Below are positions 1-6,136 of a DNA stretch of 6,912 bases, piece after piece. Location of the stretch: the NCBI GenBank assembly GCA_030641605.1, contig DAOWHD010000044.1, positions 1-6,912 of the forward strand, in the 5' to 3' direction. Made by a program: the position numbers and the translations under genes. The first letter of the stretch is position 1. Each line of letters opens with the position of its first letter. The notes beneath the pieces are model-generated. The model did not search any database. It saw nothing but the letters and a program-made list of their open reading frames with translations, and had not been told where the DNA came from. This DNA is from Thermoplasmata archaeon. Lineage in GTDB: Archaea > Thermoplasmatota > E2 > DHVEG-1.

Positions 1-168
1 AACATAATGTTTAGTTAAATCTCCTGTAGTAGTATCAAAGACATTGATTTTAATTGTTTTCTCCTTTTCATTTTGGATGTTTGAAGTAACTGCAGGCGCA
101 AAACTTGTCAATACAAGAATGATTGCAACTCCCAGCATCAAAAATTTCCCTAAATGACTTTTTTTCAT
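1..168 (-). CDS. Secreted or surface protein, amino-terminal part only (runs off left edge)
   Basis: The reading frame starts at ATG 168-166 and stays open for 56 codons to the window edge, so only the amino terminus is seen. It begins MKKSHLGKF, followed by a hydrophobic core (LMLGVAIILVLTSFA) and a small-residue stretch (APAVTS) around residues 25-30. This is the charged, hydrophobic and small-residue order of a Sec signal peptide. After it the chain becomes polar (NIQNEKEK), then turns to KINVFDTTTGDL, a probable start of a beta-rich extracellular domain. The start is supported by GGTGA seven bases upstream, a good match to the archaeal anti-Shine-Dalgarno, and by a BRE/TATA-like element further upstream. 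I do not recognise the family. Export is inferred from the signal peptide; function is unknown. Confidence 0.8.
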   Translation of the reverse strand, partial: MKKSHLGKFLMLGVAIILVLTSFAPAVTSNIQNEKEKTIKINVFDTTTGDLTKHYV

Positions 169-175
169 ATCATTT

Positions 176-218
176 TCACCTTAAATATTAAATGTAGGTA
201 GCAAATATAAATCTTTCT
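176..218 (-). promoter_or_regulatory. Archaeal-type promoter and ribosome-binding site of the secreted-protein gene
   Basis: Read on the minus strand, AGAAAG (218-213) is followed after one base by TTTATATTT (211-203), a good match to the archaeal BRE plus TATA-box arrangement. Transcription would be expected to begin about 25 bases downstream, near 182. GGTGA (180-176) then lies seven bases before the ATG at 168. The implied leader is very short. The element sits just after the structured repeat region, so this gene probably has its own transcription unit. The start site itself is inferred. Confidence 0.55.
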
Positions 219-287
219 ACAAAAATATAAAATGTAAATTTTCATAAAAACCCCTTTTACATCTCTAGCGTTTTTAAGGTAAGAATT

Positions 288-309
288 CCACCAGTCTACT
301 GACTGGTGG
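288..309. repeat. Perfect 9-bp hairpin, copy 1
   Basis: CCACCAGTC (288-296), a four-base TACT loop and GACTGGTGG (301-309) form a perfect inverted repeat. The same two arms recur at 403-425 around a different loop, so the stem sequence is a repeated unit. It lacks a T-run on either side and therefore does not look like a terminator. Confidence 0.9.
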
Positions 310-360
310 TCTAGGAGAAGCAAAACAAACCTCCTTTAATCCACGGTATCCAACCCGATA

Positions 361-442
361 CAATAGCGTGCCCGCCGAGGCTAACTTTGTTAGCCGAGCA
401 TGCCACCAGTCTATTTGACTGGTGGTGCGGGCACGCTTATTG
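361..442 (-). ncRNA. Candidate structured RNA or DNA element with three-way junction
   Basis: The outer stem pairs GCGTGCCCGC (366-375) with GCGGGCACGC (427-436), ten perfect pairs. It continues through CAATA (361-365) with TATTG (438-442) across one bulged T at 437. Inside are two perfect arms: GGCTAAC/GTTAGCC with a TTT loop (379-395), and CCACCAGTC/GACTGGTGG with a TATTT loop (403-425). The segment is much richer in G and C than its AT-rich surroundings, as often seen for structured RNAs in AT-rich archaea. It does not fit tRNA, 5S rRNA or any riboswitch I know. Strand and transcription are unknown; minus is assigned only because all neighbours lie there. Confidence 0.35.
403..425. repeat. 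Perfect 9-bp hairpin, copy 2
   Basis: CCACCAGTC (403-411), loop TATTT and GACTGGTGG (417-425). The arms are identical to those at 288-309. This copy is one arm of the three-way junction at 361-442. Confidence 0.9.
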
Positions 443-494
443 ACGAATTGCAGGATATTGTCAAAACAAGTTTGAGTTTTACTTCCTAATTTTT

Positions 495-653
495 TCACAA
501 TCGGCTTTTAGCATATCGTATAACCAGAGTATTTCTTGCGATTTCCTGATCACCCACCAATCGCTGATCATCCTTTGTATTAGATAACGTAAAAGGCCTA
601 AGAATAAGCTGCTCTGTTTTGATTTGCTTTCCCAGAGTCGTCATCCACTCCAT
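495..653 (-). pseudogene. Amino-terminal remnant of a GNAT (RimJ/RimL-like) acetyltransferase
   Basis: From ATG 653-651 (or in-frame ATG at 644) 52 codons run to a TGA at 497-495. Residues 13-28, TEQLILRPFTLSNTKD, followed by QRLVGDQEIARNTL, match the conserved start of RimJ/RimL-type GNAT N-acetyltransferases (pattern TERLxLRPFxxxDxxDVQRLxGDxEIAxxTL). Those proteins are normally about 150-190 residues. Here the acetyl-CoA-binding core is absent: after NTL the frame reads VIRYAKSRL and stops, and no continuation appears downstream in any frame I checked. The stub starts 13 nt after the membrane-protein gene, so it was probably the last gene of that operon. It ends about 50 nt before the structured element, which suggests loss by insertion and deletion. 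Activity is not expected. Confidence 0.65.
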
Positions 654-666
654 GTATTTTCACATA

Positions 667-1299
667 TTATCTCTTTCTATGGATGATATATGAGTCGACT
701 TGTTCACCGAGATCCTTTGTCATATCATCAAATTTTCCTTTCTTTATGAGACTTACTCCAATGGTGGCCATAACAATACTGCCAATGGTGCCGGTTAATA
801 AACTTAACAGAACACCTTCTACGGTGTCTTGTTTCGCTCCGAAGATAATATTAAACCATTTAACAAACTCAAGTAATACACAAGATGCCATTGTAGTTAC
901 TATCACGACAAATGCCATAGCGTATTTATCCATTTTAAGTCCATCCCAATATTCATCCACTATGTAGATAACTGCAAATGTTAAGAATGCAACAAGAATG
1001 GATGTAAAAAAATCAGTTAGATGGGAGTAACCAGGAATCGCATAATATGCATCAAGCAAAATTCCACCCATGTTTAATGCAGCAACGGCTGCAATAAGAA
1101 GTTCAATAGACCAAGGTAATGTAATCTTAATATCATGTTTTAGAAGTGTTGGTACAAAACCAATCACAATACCAACGATACACCCGATAGCCCATATCCA
1201 TTCTCTTTTCCAAACGGCTATGATAAGTGTTGCAATTAAAACTACCTTCATGCTGTATGATGCAGCAACTTTTTTTCCTAGATGAAAATGCCGTTTCAT
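667..1299 (-). CDS. Polytopic membrane protein, possibly YjdF/DUF2238-like
   Basis: A 210-residue protein with about five or six hydrophobic segments, near residues 16-30, 33-52, 63-85, 97-114, 126-147 and 160-185. The amino terminus and the last 25 residues are charged and probably cytoplasmic. The middle (IPGYSHLTDFFTSILVAF, then YIVDEYWDG at 113-120) and a later acidic patch near GAKQDTVEG (154-162) recall the DUF2238/YjdF membrane family, where an H-rich segment, an aromatic-acidic segment and a D-rich loop follow in this order. The resemblance is partial and from memory. No catalytic motif is evident. ATG 1299 is preceded by a modest AAGGT, and the gene follows folP by 39 nt, so it is probably co-transcribed. 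A link to folate metabolism is not shown by the sequence. Confidence 0.75.
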   Translation of the reverse strand: MKRHFHLGKKVAASYSMKVVLIATLIIAVWKREWIWAIGCIVGIVIGFVPTLLKHDIKITLPWSIELLIAAVAALNMGGILLDAYYAIPGYSHLTDFFTSILVAFLTFAVIYIVDEYWDGLKMDKYAMAFVVIVTTMASCVLLEFVKWFNIIFGAKQDTVEGVLLSLLTGTIGSIVMATIGVSLIKKGKFDDMTKDLGEQVDSYIIHRKR

Positions 1300-1338
1300 G
1301 TTAAACCTTGAATGGCAATTACGGTCTGCTTTTAGTAT

Positions 1339-2196
1339 TTATCTCACAACACAATCAACAAGATCGAGGCACCTTCGAGTTTCTTTTACGTCATGAACAC
1401 GAATAATATTGGCGCCATTATATACTGCTAGACAAGCTGCTGCTAAACTCCCCTCCAGTCGTTCTGTGGCAGGAAGTGACTCTTTTCCCCCACAAACATT
1501 TCCAATAAATGTCTTTCGAGATGCACCTACTAAAACAGGAAAACCAAGTGTTTTCAGTTCAGAAAGACGATGTAAAATCTTGCAGTTGTCCTCTGCACCT
1601 CTCCCCGTTCTTTTTCCAAAACCGATACCTGGGTCAACAATGATGTTTTCCTTCTTCACATCATAAAACATTGCAAGCTCTGCTCTTTCCTTTAAAAACG
1701 AGCATATTTCTTCCATGATATCATCGTATGTAGGATTAACCTGCATATTTCTTGGATTGCCTTTCATATGCATAAGACAGATTGGGACTTCATACTCTGC
1801 AACGATATTCACAAGACGTTTATCACCCTGTAGGGCAGTCACGTCATTCACCATACATGCACCTGCATCTAGTGCTTTTTCTGCAAGCTCGGATTTATAG
1901 GTGTCAATAGAAATGGGAACATTGGTCTTTCTAATCAATTCTTCAATTACAGGTATTACACGTCTCATTTCCTCATCCAAAGTAATTGCCTTTGCACTGG
2001 GCCGCGTTGATTCTCCACCGATATCGATAATATCTGCACCCTGTTTCTCCATTGACACTGCATGTTTTACAGCCTTATCTACGGAAAGGTACTTTCCACC
2101 ATCAGAAAACGAGTCGGGCGTAACATTCAAAATACCCGTAATAATGGTTCGTTTATCAAGTTCAAATGTTTTTTTGCCAATCTTTAAAACACTCAT
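1339..2196 (-). CDS. folP: Dihydropteroate synthase, catalytic TIM-barrel domain
   Basis: The 285-residue protein condenses p-aminobenzoate with hydroxymethyl-dihydropterin diphosphate to give dihydropteroate in the cytoplasm. All hallmark motifs are in order: GILNVTPDSFSDGG (21-34, diphosphate/Mg loop), DIGGESTRP (58-66), ISIDTYK (95-101), ND (117-118), LMHMKGNP (141-148), DPGIGFGK (188-195), GASRKTFIG (224-232) and RVHDV (266-270). It is a full catalytic domain of normal length. A small insertion (RTGRGA, 196-201) follows DPGIGFGK, before the usual EDN. The start ATG overlaps the TGA of the upstream gene in ATGA, and AAGGA lies six bases before it. The upstream gene encodes a domain that relatives carry fused to this one. 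Purine and folate genes upstream (folC, purN) support the role. Confidence 0.95.
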   Translation of the reverse strand: MSVLKIGKKTFELDKRTIITGILNVTPDSFSDGGKYLSVDKAVKHAVSMEKQGADIIDIGGESTRPSAKAITLDEEMRRVIPVIEELIRKTNVPISIDTYKSELAEKALDAGACMVNDVTALQGDKRLVNIVAEYEVPICLMHMKGNPRNMQVNPTYDDIMEEICSFLKERAELAMFYDVKKENIIVDPGIGFGKRTGRGAEDNCKILHRLSELKTLGFPVLVGASRKTFIGNVCGGKESLPATERLEGSLAAACLAVYNGANIIRVHDVKETRRCLDLVDCVVR

Positions 2197-2558
2197 CTAA
2201 CATCCTTCAACAATAACGAAAGTTCCTTTGCAATATTTTTTAGCCTTGGATAATGTCTATCTAGTTTCCCAACAAGATTGTGTAATTGTTTCAGATTTCC
2301 TATAATTAGTATGTCGCCGGTTTTGTCATGTAGTTCAAATGTATTTCTCGGTATAGCGACCTCTCCACCTACAGAAAGCATATCTTGCTTAATGATAATT
2401 GCATCCTGAAGCACCACATTTTCAAGTTTAATAACCTTAGAAATTGCTTTAGGTGCCATAATTCCAATACTTTCAGGGTCGCTACCTATTTTTCGTATCT
2501 CTCTTTCTGCATCTGTAAGAGATTTCACATCTACTATGTATGGTTTGTAGTTTGTCAC
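2193..2558 (-). CDS. Stand-alone N-terminal domain of dihydropteroate synthase
   Basis: A 121-residue soluble protein starting at GTG 2558 (the frame is closed by TGA 30 nt upstream and has no ATG before Met34). It matches the roughly 120-residue extension that precedes the catalytic barrel in dihydropteroate synthases of some clostridia and Thermoplasmata. The shared pattern is EIRKIGSDPESIGIMAPKA (20-38), IKLENV (43-48), the signature IIIKQDMLSVGGEVA (54-68), DILIIGNLKQL (82-92) and KNIAKEL (107-113). The role of that extension is not established; a structural or pterin-channelling role is speculation. Here it is a separate gene overlapping folP by four bases, so the two products probably associate. 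The usual QPFGLK stretch reads HYPRLK (102-107), a divergent form. Identification rests on remembered family sequence. Confidence 0.8.
   Translation of the reverse strand: MTNYKPYIVDVKSLTDAEREIRKIGSDPESIGIMAPKAISKVIKLENVVLQDAIIIKQDMLSVGGEVAIPRNTFELHDKTGDILIIGNLKQLHNLVGKLDRHYPRLKNIAKELSLLLKDVR
2203..2207 (-). promoter_or_regulatory. Ribosome-binding site of folP inside the upstream gene
   Basis: AAGGA on the minus strand (2207-2203), six bases before the folP ATG at 2196, inside the last codons of the preceding gene. It argues that folP is initiated independently or by coupled re-initiation, rather than the two frames being one gene broken by a sequencing error. Confidence 0.55.
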
Positions 2559-2606
2559 AAAAACAAAGAATATAGTTTTTCTATATCAACTATTTGCAGG
2601 CAAAAC

Positions 2607-2813
2607 TTATTTTTGTTTTTTCCTTGCCTTTTTAACTTTCAACGGTAAGTACAAGATATAAAATACACAAAAAAATTCAATGTTGGCAGCAATAACTATG
2701 TAATATGGGTGAAAGCCCTGAAAGTAATGAAAAACAGATAGTATTAAGGCAACTGCTATGGAGATAGCAGCATAGATTACTATTAGTTGTTTTTCACTTC
2801 TGTTTTCAAACAT
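2607..2813 (-). CDS. Small two-helix membrane protein
   Basis: A 68-residue frame from ATG 2813 to TAA 2607. It has two hydrophobic helices, about residues 10-30 (IVIYAAISIAVALILSVF) and 38-57 (YIVIAANIEFFCVFYILYL), and a strongly basic tail KVKKARKKQK. By the positive-inside rule, both ends would be cytoplasmic with a short aromatic hairpin (HYFQGFHPYY) outside. It lies between folC and the dihydropteroate synthase genes with 98-nt and 48-nt gaps, on the same strand. No clear ribosome-binding site precedes the ATG. I do not recognise a family. The clean helix-loop-helix-basic-tail layout makes it more likely real than chance. Confidence 0.6.
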   Translation of the reverse strand: MFENRSEKQLIVIYAAISIAVALILSVFHYFQGFHPYYIVIAANIEFFCVFYILYLPLKVKKARKKQK

Positions 2814-2911
2814 GTTTCTTCATATGTGAAACTAGATGATAACCCTTTTGGATTTTTCCAATCTTTAGCCGTCTTTTCATACGTACTGTATCTAAAAGCG
2901 TCATTATTTAC

Positions 2912-4195
2912 TTATGAAACAAGATAATCTTTAGCCTCGCCGACTGTAAAAAGAGAGCCAGTAACACAGATGATGTCCTTCTTCTTTGAAACCGATTTAG
3001 CATAATCTATTGCATCTTTGATCTTTTCTTTTACAATAACTTTCTTTTTATTGTCTAATTTTGTTATCATCCCCTTGAGATCAGATGGTTCGCAGGCACG
3101 ATTGTTATTTGATTTTGTTGTAATGACGGTATCTGCAAGCGGAACGATTGTTGGTAACATCGACAATATATCTTTATCGGAAAGTATTCCTAAAACTAAT
3201 GTCAGTTTATCATAATCGAAATCATTTCTTATCGAATTGCCCAATGATTCCATGCCTGCTTTGTTGTGCGCCCCATCTAGTAGAATGACTGGGTCATAAC
3301 CAACAATTTCCATTCTTCCAGGATTAACTGTTTTTTCAATCCCATTTGAAATATTTGTGTCTGTGACATAGACGCCGTTCATTTGAATACTTTCTATTGC
3401 AGCTATGGCCAGTGCAATGTTTTCCCCATGATATTCTCCCAGCATTTGTGTTCTGATGGAATAATCTTTCAGAGAGCCCTTTATGTAAAATTCCTGACCG
3501 CCTTGATTGTGATTCAGCCTTTTCCATTTTTTATCTTCTACTTGATAGATGGGTGCATTTCTATCATTCGCTACATTTTCAATAATCTTTAAAGAATCCT
3601 CTTTTGCTGCGGTAACTATGGGCACATTATTTTTTATTATACCTGCCTTCTCTGATGCAATATCCTTTACATTTTTCCCGAGAATATTCTGGTGTTCCAA
3701 CGAAACATTAGTTATAATTGAAACCATTGGATCAACAATATTTGTAGCGTCATATCGTCCCCCGAGACCAACCTCTATAACTGCAAAATCGACATTTTTA
3801 TCACTAAAATATTGGAATGCCATGGCAGTAATAATCTCAAAGAAAGTAGGAGGGTCGTTGTTTTTCATCATCCTATCGATAATAGGCTTAACATTATGTG
3901 CAAGAGAGGCAAACTCTTCATCTGAAATTCTTTTATTGCCAATCATTATACGCTCTGATATATGCTGTAAATGTGGGGAAGTATAGACCCCAACTTTATA
4001 TCCTGCACTGGTTAATATCGATTCTAAAAACATGCAAACAGAACCTTTTCCATTTGTGCCGCCTACGTGGATCACTTTGTAGTTTTTATGCGGATTTCCA
4101 AGTTCTTTAGAAATATAACTAATTCGTTCTAAACCAAGTTTTATACCAAATTTCTGAAAATTATAAAGCCAGTTTAATGTCTCATTAAAATTCAT
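2912..4195 (-). CDS. folC: Dihydrofolate/folylpolyglutamate synthase
   Basis: A 427-residue Mur-ligase-like enzyme, the usual length for FolC. It ligates glutamate to dihydropteroate and/or adds further glutamates to tetrahydrofolate, using ATP, in the cytoplasm. The FolC amino-terminal pattern (Y15-LGLERI region) is followed by the P-loop HVGGTNGKGSV (43-53), the TSPHL loop (72-76), IEVGLGGRYDATN (140-152), ITNVSLEHQNILG (161-173), the SEKAGIIK segment with the lysine normally carbamylated in the family (K183), GEYHGEN (253-259), NPGRMEI (291-297), DGAHN (307-311) and TGSLFTVGEA (412-421). Both ATP-binding and substrate domains are therefore intact. It starts 12 nt after purN and is surely co-transcribed with it. 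Whether it does one or both glutamylation steps cannot be read from sequence. Confidence 0.95.
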   Translation of the reverse strand: MNFNETLNWLYNFQKFGIKLGLERISYISKELGNPHKNYKVIHVGGTNGKGSVCMFLESILTSAGYKVGVYTSPHLQHISERIMIGNKRISDEEFASLAHNVKPIIDRMMKNNDPPTFFEIITAMAFQYFSDKNVDFAVIEVGLGGRYDATNIVDPMVSIITNVSLEHQNILGKNVKDIASEKAGIIKNNVPIVTAAKEDSLKIIENVANDRNAPIYQVEDKKWKRLNHNQGGQEFYIKGSLKDYSIRTQMLGEYHGENIALAIAAIESIQMNGVYVTDTNISNGIEKTVNPGRMEIVGYDPVILLDGAHNKAGMESLGNSIRNDFDYDKLTLVLGILSDKDILSMLPTIVPLADTVITTKSNNNRACEPSDLKGMITKLDNKKKVIVKEKIKDAIDYAKSVSKKKDIICVTGSLFTVGEAKDYLVS

Positions 4196-4207
4196 AGTTT
4201 ACACTAA

Positions 4208-4879
4208 TTAATAACCCTCAGGATAAAGCACATCAGGTATTGTTTCATATTTATCTTTCCATGAGTCCCCTGCAAGAACCTTCACTTTCCTACCATCAAT
4301 TTTCAATCTACCTTCAGCAAAAAGTTGTATACTTCTGGGGAGGATCTGATGTTCAACATCAAGAATACGTGCTGCTAGTTTGTCTCTATCATCGCCAGGA
4401 AGTACCTTTACAGCTGCTTGCAGTATAATTGGACCATGGTCCGTTTCATGATCCATAAAATGGGTAGTGCAACCAGAGATTTTTACGCCATAGTTAATAG
4501 CATCTCCTTGACCATTTGTTCCTTTAAACGAGGGAAGTAGTGCTGGATGAATATTGATAAGTTTGCTATACCATTTCTTGACAAAGGAGGAAGAAAGTAT
4601 TCTCATATAGCCTGCGCAAACAACAAGATTCACATTTTTATCAGTAAGTACCGCATCTATCTCTTCTTCATGTTTTTCCCTGTTTTTACCAATCGGATCA
4701 ACAAAGAATGCCTTTATTTTATGTTTTTCAGCTCTTTTAAGAGCAAAAGCATCTTTGTTATCGCTAATTACTGTTACAACATCTGCATCGATCATGTCTT
4801 TTTCAGATGCATCAATAATGCTTTGCAGATCAGTTCCAGTACCAGATGCTAAAACGCCGATTCTTAACTTTTCTCCCAT
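4208..4879 (-). CDS. purN: Phosphoribosylglycinamide formyltransferase (GAR transformylase 1)
   Basis: This enzyme transfers a formyl group from 10-formyl-tetrahydrofolate to GAR in purine synthesis. With the ATG at 4879 the protein is 223 residues and begins MGEKLRIGVLASGTGTDLQ, lining up with the family start. The frame also opens at a TTG at 4915, but that would add 12 residues absent from PurN proteins. The catalytic set is present: N109 and H111 in INIHPALLPSFKG, H140 in TTHF, and D147 in ETDHGPIILQA. The phosphate-binding loop is SGTGTD (12-17), where many bacterial enzymes have SGxGSN. A GTGA lies four bases before the ATG. It leads a tight purN-folC pair. A 139-nt spacer separates it from trm1, with no T-rich terminator on this strand and no clear TATA box. 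Confidence 0.93.
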   Translation of the reverse strand: MGEKLRIGVLASGTGTDLQSIIDASEKDMIDADVVTVISDNKDAFALKRAEKHKIKAFFVDPIGKNREKHEEEIDAVLTDKNVNLVVCAGYMRILSSSFVKKWYSKLINIHPALLPSFKGTNGQGDAINYGVKISGCTTHFMDHETDHGPIILQAAVKVLPGDDRDKLAARILDVEHQILPRSIQLFAEGRLKIDGRKVKVLAGDSWKDKYETIPDVLYPEGY

Positions 4880-5018
4880 ATATTCACATTCCCTTGTCAG
4901 AGATTCTATCTTCAATTCTTGACTGGTAGTTTAATGATCCCCCATCTTGTTATCAAACGTCGTATACTTTCAACTGTTTTTGTTTTTTTCCCTGTTTGTA
5001 GATTCTAAGTTCCTCACG

Positions 5019-6134
5019 CTACCTTCTCTGTTTAAAAATCTCTTCGATTTCGTCTCTTGGGGCATTGGTTTTAAAACCAATAGGACTAAAACATGTCCTA
5101 GCAACATCATATCCCTTTTTCTTTAGTTTTTCAAAGATGTAACTCATACGAGGAACCGATGTTTTCAGTGAGGAGGCCATGTTATCGGTTGTATAAAAAA
5201 ACGGTGGGGCATCTGCTTCATTTTCTAATAGATCCAAGAGTTTTAAAAGCTCACCTTTGGTATTAAGCTTCTTCTTAAAAACGTAAGATATCAACTCGTG
5301 TATCGCTTTTTTATTTTCGATTTTCCCAAGCCACAATGGCCCAACATCTGCCACATCCTCTCTAGGTGAAAACAGCTCTTTTGGAGTTGCATATTTCAAA
5401 TTACCAGCAGATTTATTAGCACGACCCACACCTTTTTTCACTCTGACGTAGACTCTAAAATAATGATCGGTAGAATAGCAAATCAGAGGTTCAATGCCCT
5501 TATCATATTTTGTTGCTTCTCTGCATATAAAGCCAAGCAATATCCGAAGCCCTGTTTCATGCATAACGGGAGAATGAAAAGATCGAACACCATACCGTCT
5601 TAGACAAACCTTTGGATAAACGCCGCAGAGAGTAGCAGTATCAGTTGCAGTACATGCAATGATTCCATCGTTGTAAATGCTTCTCATTGCAGAGTCAACA
5701 AAATAAACTGGAGAGCCAAATGGATCAATATCTATATAATGAAATCTCCTATCGGAAATCAAGGTATTCAGGTTTTTATTTACTGCAAATGCGTTTTTCA
5801 ATTTGCATTTTTTTATGTTCCTTTTGATTAAGTCATATGCATCCAGAGACCAATCATTAATGATGACATCAAAATCCCCTACCAACTCGTTGGCCAGTCT
5901 GATTCCACGTGCTCCAGATGCTGCAAGGCCATCTAAGATATCAACATGAATATTACTGTTATCAATAAGCCATTGATTTATCGGAATAGATAGATCTCTG
6001 TTCAATTCCATAGCTGGATTGTAAAAAGGTACTTTGTCCTTTGAACCAGGACCCTTCTTAGAACTCTTCTTTTTAAAAACTAAAAATTCTGTTTTTCCTT
6101 CAGTTATACATTCAATGTGCTGGGCACTGTTCAT
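5019..6134 (-). CDS. trm1: tRNA (guanine26-N2/N2)-dimethyltransferase
   Basis: A 371-residue SAM-dependent methyltransferase that makes N2-methyl- and N2,N2-dimethylguanosine at position 26 of tRNA. Visible motifs: FYNPAMELNRDLS (37-49), the SAM-binding DGLAASGARGIR (68-79), NDW (93-95), the catalytic IDIDPFGSP (134-142), CTATDTATLCGVYP (161-174), RRYG (179-182), HETGLRILL (192-200), the C-terminal-domain segments GPLWLG (265-270) and the tail TCFSPIGFKTNAP (347-359). The region just before GPLWLG (240-264) has no cysteine pairs, whereas several Trm1 proteins carry a Cys-rich zinc site there. The ATG lies 2 nt after the THEP1 stop with no obvious ribosome-binding site, which suggests coupled translation. 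It ends with TAG, the only TAG stop in this window. Confidence 0.95.
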   Translation of the reverse strand: MNSAQHIECITEGKTEFLVFKKKSSKKGPGSKDKVPFYNPAMELNRDLSIPINQWLIDNSNIHVDILDGLAASGARGIRLANELVGDFDVIINDWSLDAYDLIKRNIKKCKLKNAFAVNKNLNTLISDRRFHYIDIDPFGSPVYFVDSAMRSIYNDGIIACTATDTATLCGVYPKVCLRRYGVRSFHSPVMHETGLRILLGFICREATKYDKGIEPLICYSTDHYFRVYVRVKKGVGRANKSAGNLKYATPKELFSPREDVADVGPLWLGKIENKKAIHELISYVFKKKLNTKGELLKLLDLLENEADAPPFFYTTDNMASSLKTSVPRMSYIFEKLKKKGYDVARTCFSPIGFKTNAPRDEIEEIFKQRR

Positions 6135-6136
6135 AA

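Larger units (their letters stand above)
288..442 (-). mobile_element. Structured GC-rich repeat element; possible remnant of an IS200/IS605-type transposon end
   Basis: Nearly all of this stretch can be folded. It contains a perfect 9-bp hairpin (288-309), a 5-bp stem AGGAG/CTCCT (313-317 with 331-335), a 5-bp stem GTATC/GATAC (346-350 with 357-361) and a three-way junction (361-442). The 9-bp stem CCACCAGTC/GACTGGTGG occurs twice, at 288-309 and 403-425, with different loops. Subterminal hairpins and a structured 3' segment are typical of IS200/IS605 elements, whose tnpB 3' ends also encode guide (omega/reRNA-like) RNAs. No transposase or TnpB motif is visible. A 74-codon GTG-started frame across it (498-274) resembles no family I know and is probably a by-product of the repeats. 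The transposon assignment is inference; the element could instead be a stand-alone repeat or RNA gene. Confidence 0.3.

Noticed and set aside
361..442. Possible tRNA gene because of the cloverleaf-like fold
   Set aside because: Arm lengths, a junction with only two inner arms, lack of a TTCRA loop and no anticodon arm geometry exclude a tRNA.
274..498. 74-codon GTG-started frame on the minus strand across the structured element
   Set aside because: It is translated almost wholly from hairpin sequence, has no recognisable domain, starts inside the end of the GNAT stub and has no good ribosome-binding site. It is described under the element instead.
2571..2585. Small inverted repeat TATAG/CTATA upstream of the dihydropteroate synthase N-domain gene
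   Set aside because: Only five AT-rich pairs, easily found by chance in this composition; not enough for an operator or terminator.
2806..2904. 32-codon ATG frame on the minus strand between folC and the small membrane gene
   Set aside because: Very short, strongly basic, no ribosome-binding site, overlaps the next gene, and another frame in the same spacer is equally open. Chance is likely.
4916..5018. Further open frame in the trm1-purN spacer ending in the segment RRLITRWGIIKLPVKN
   Set aside because: It is preceded by a stop, has no ATG or GTG start and crosses an A-rich stretch. It may be debris, but nothing supports a gene.
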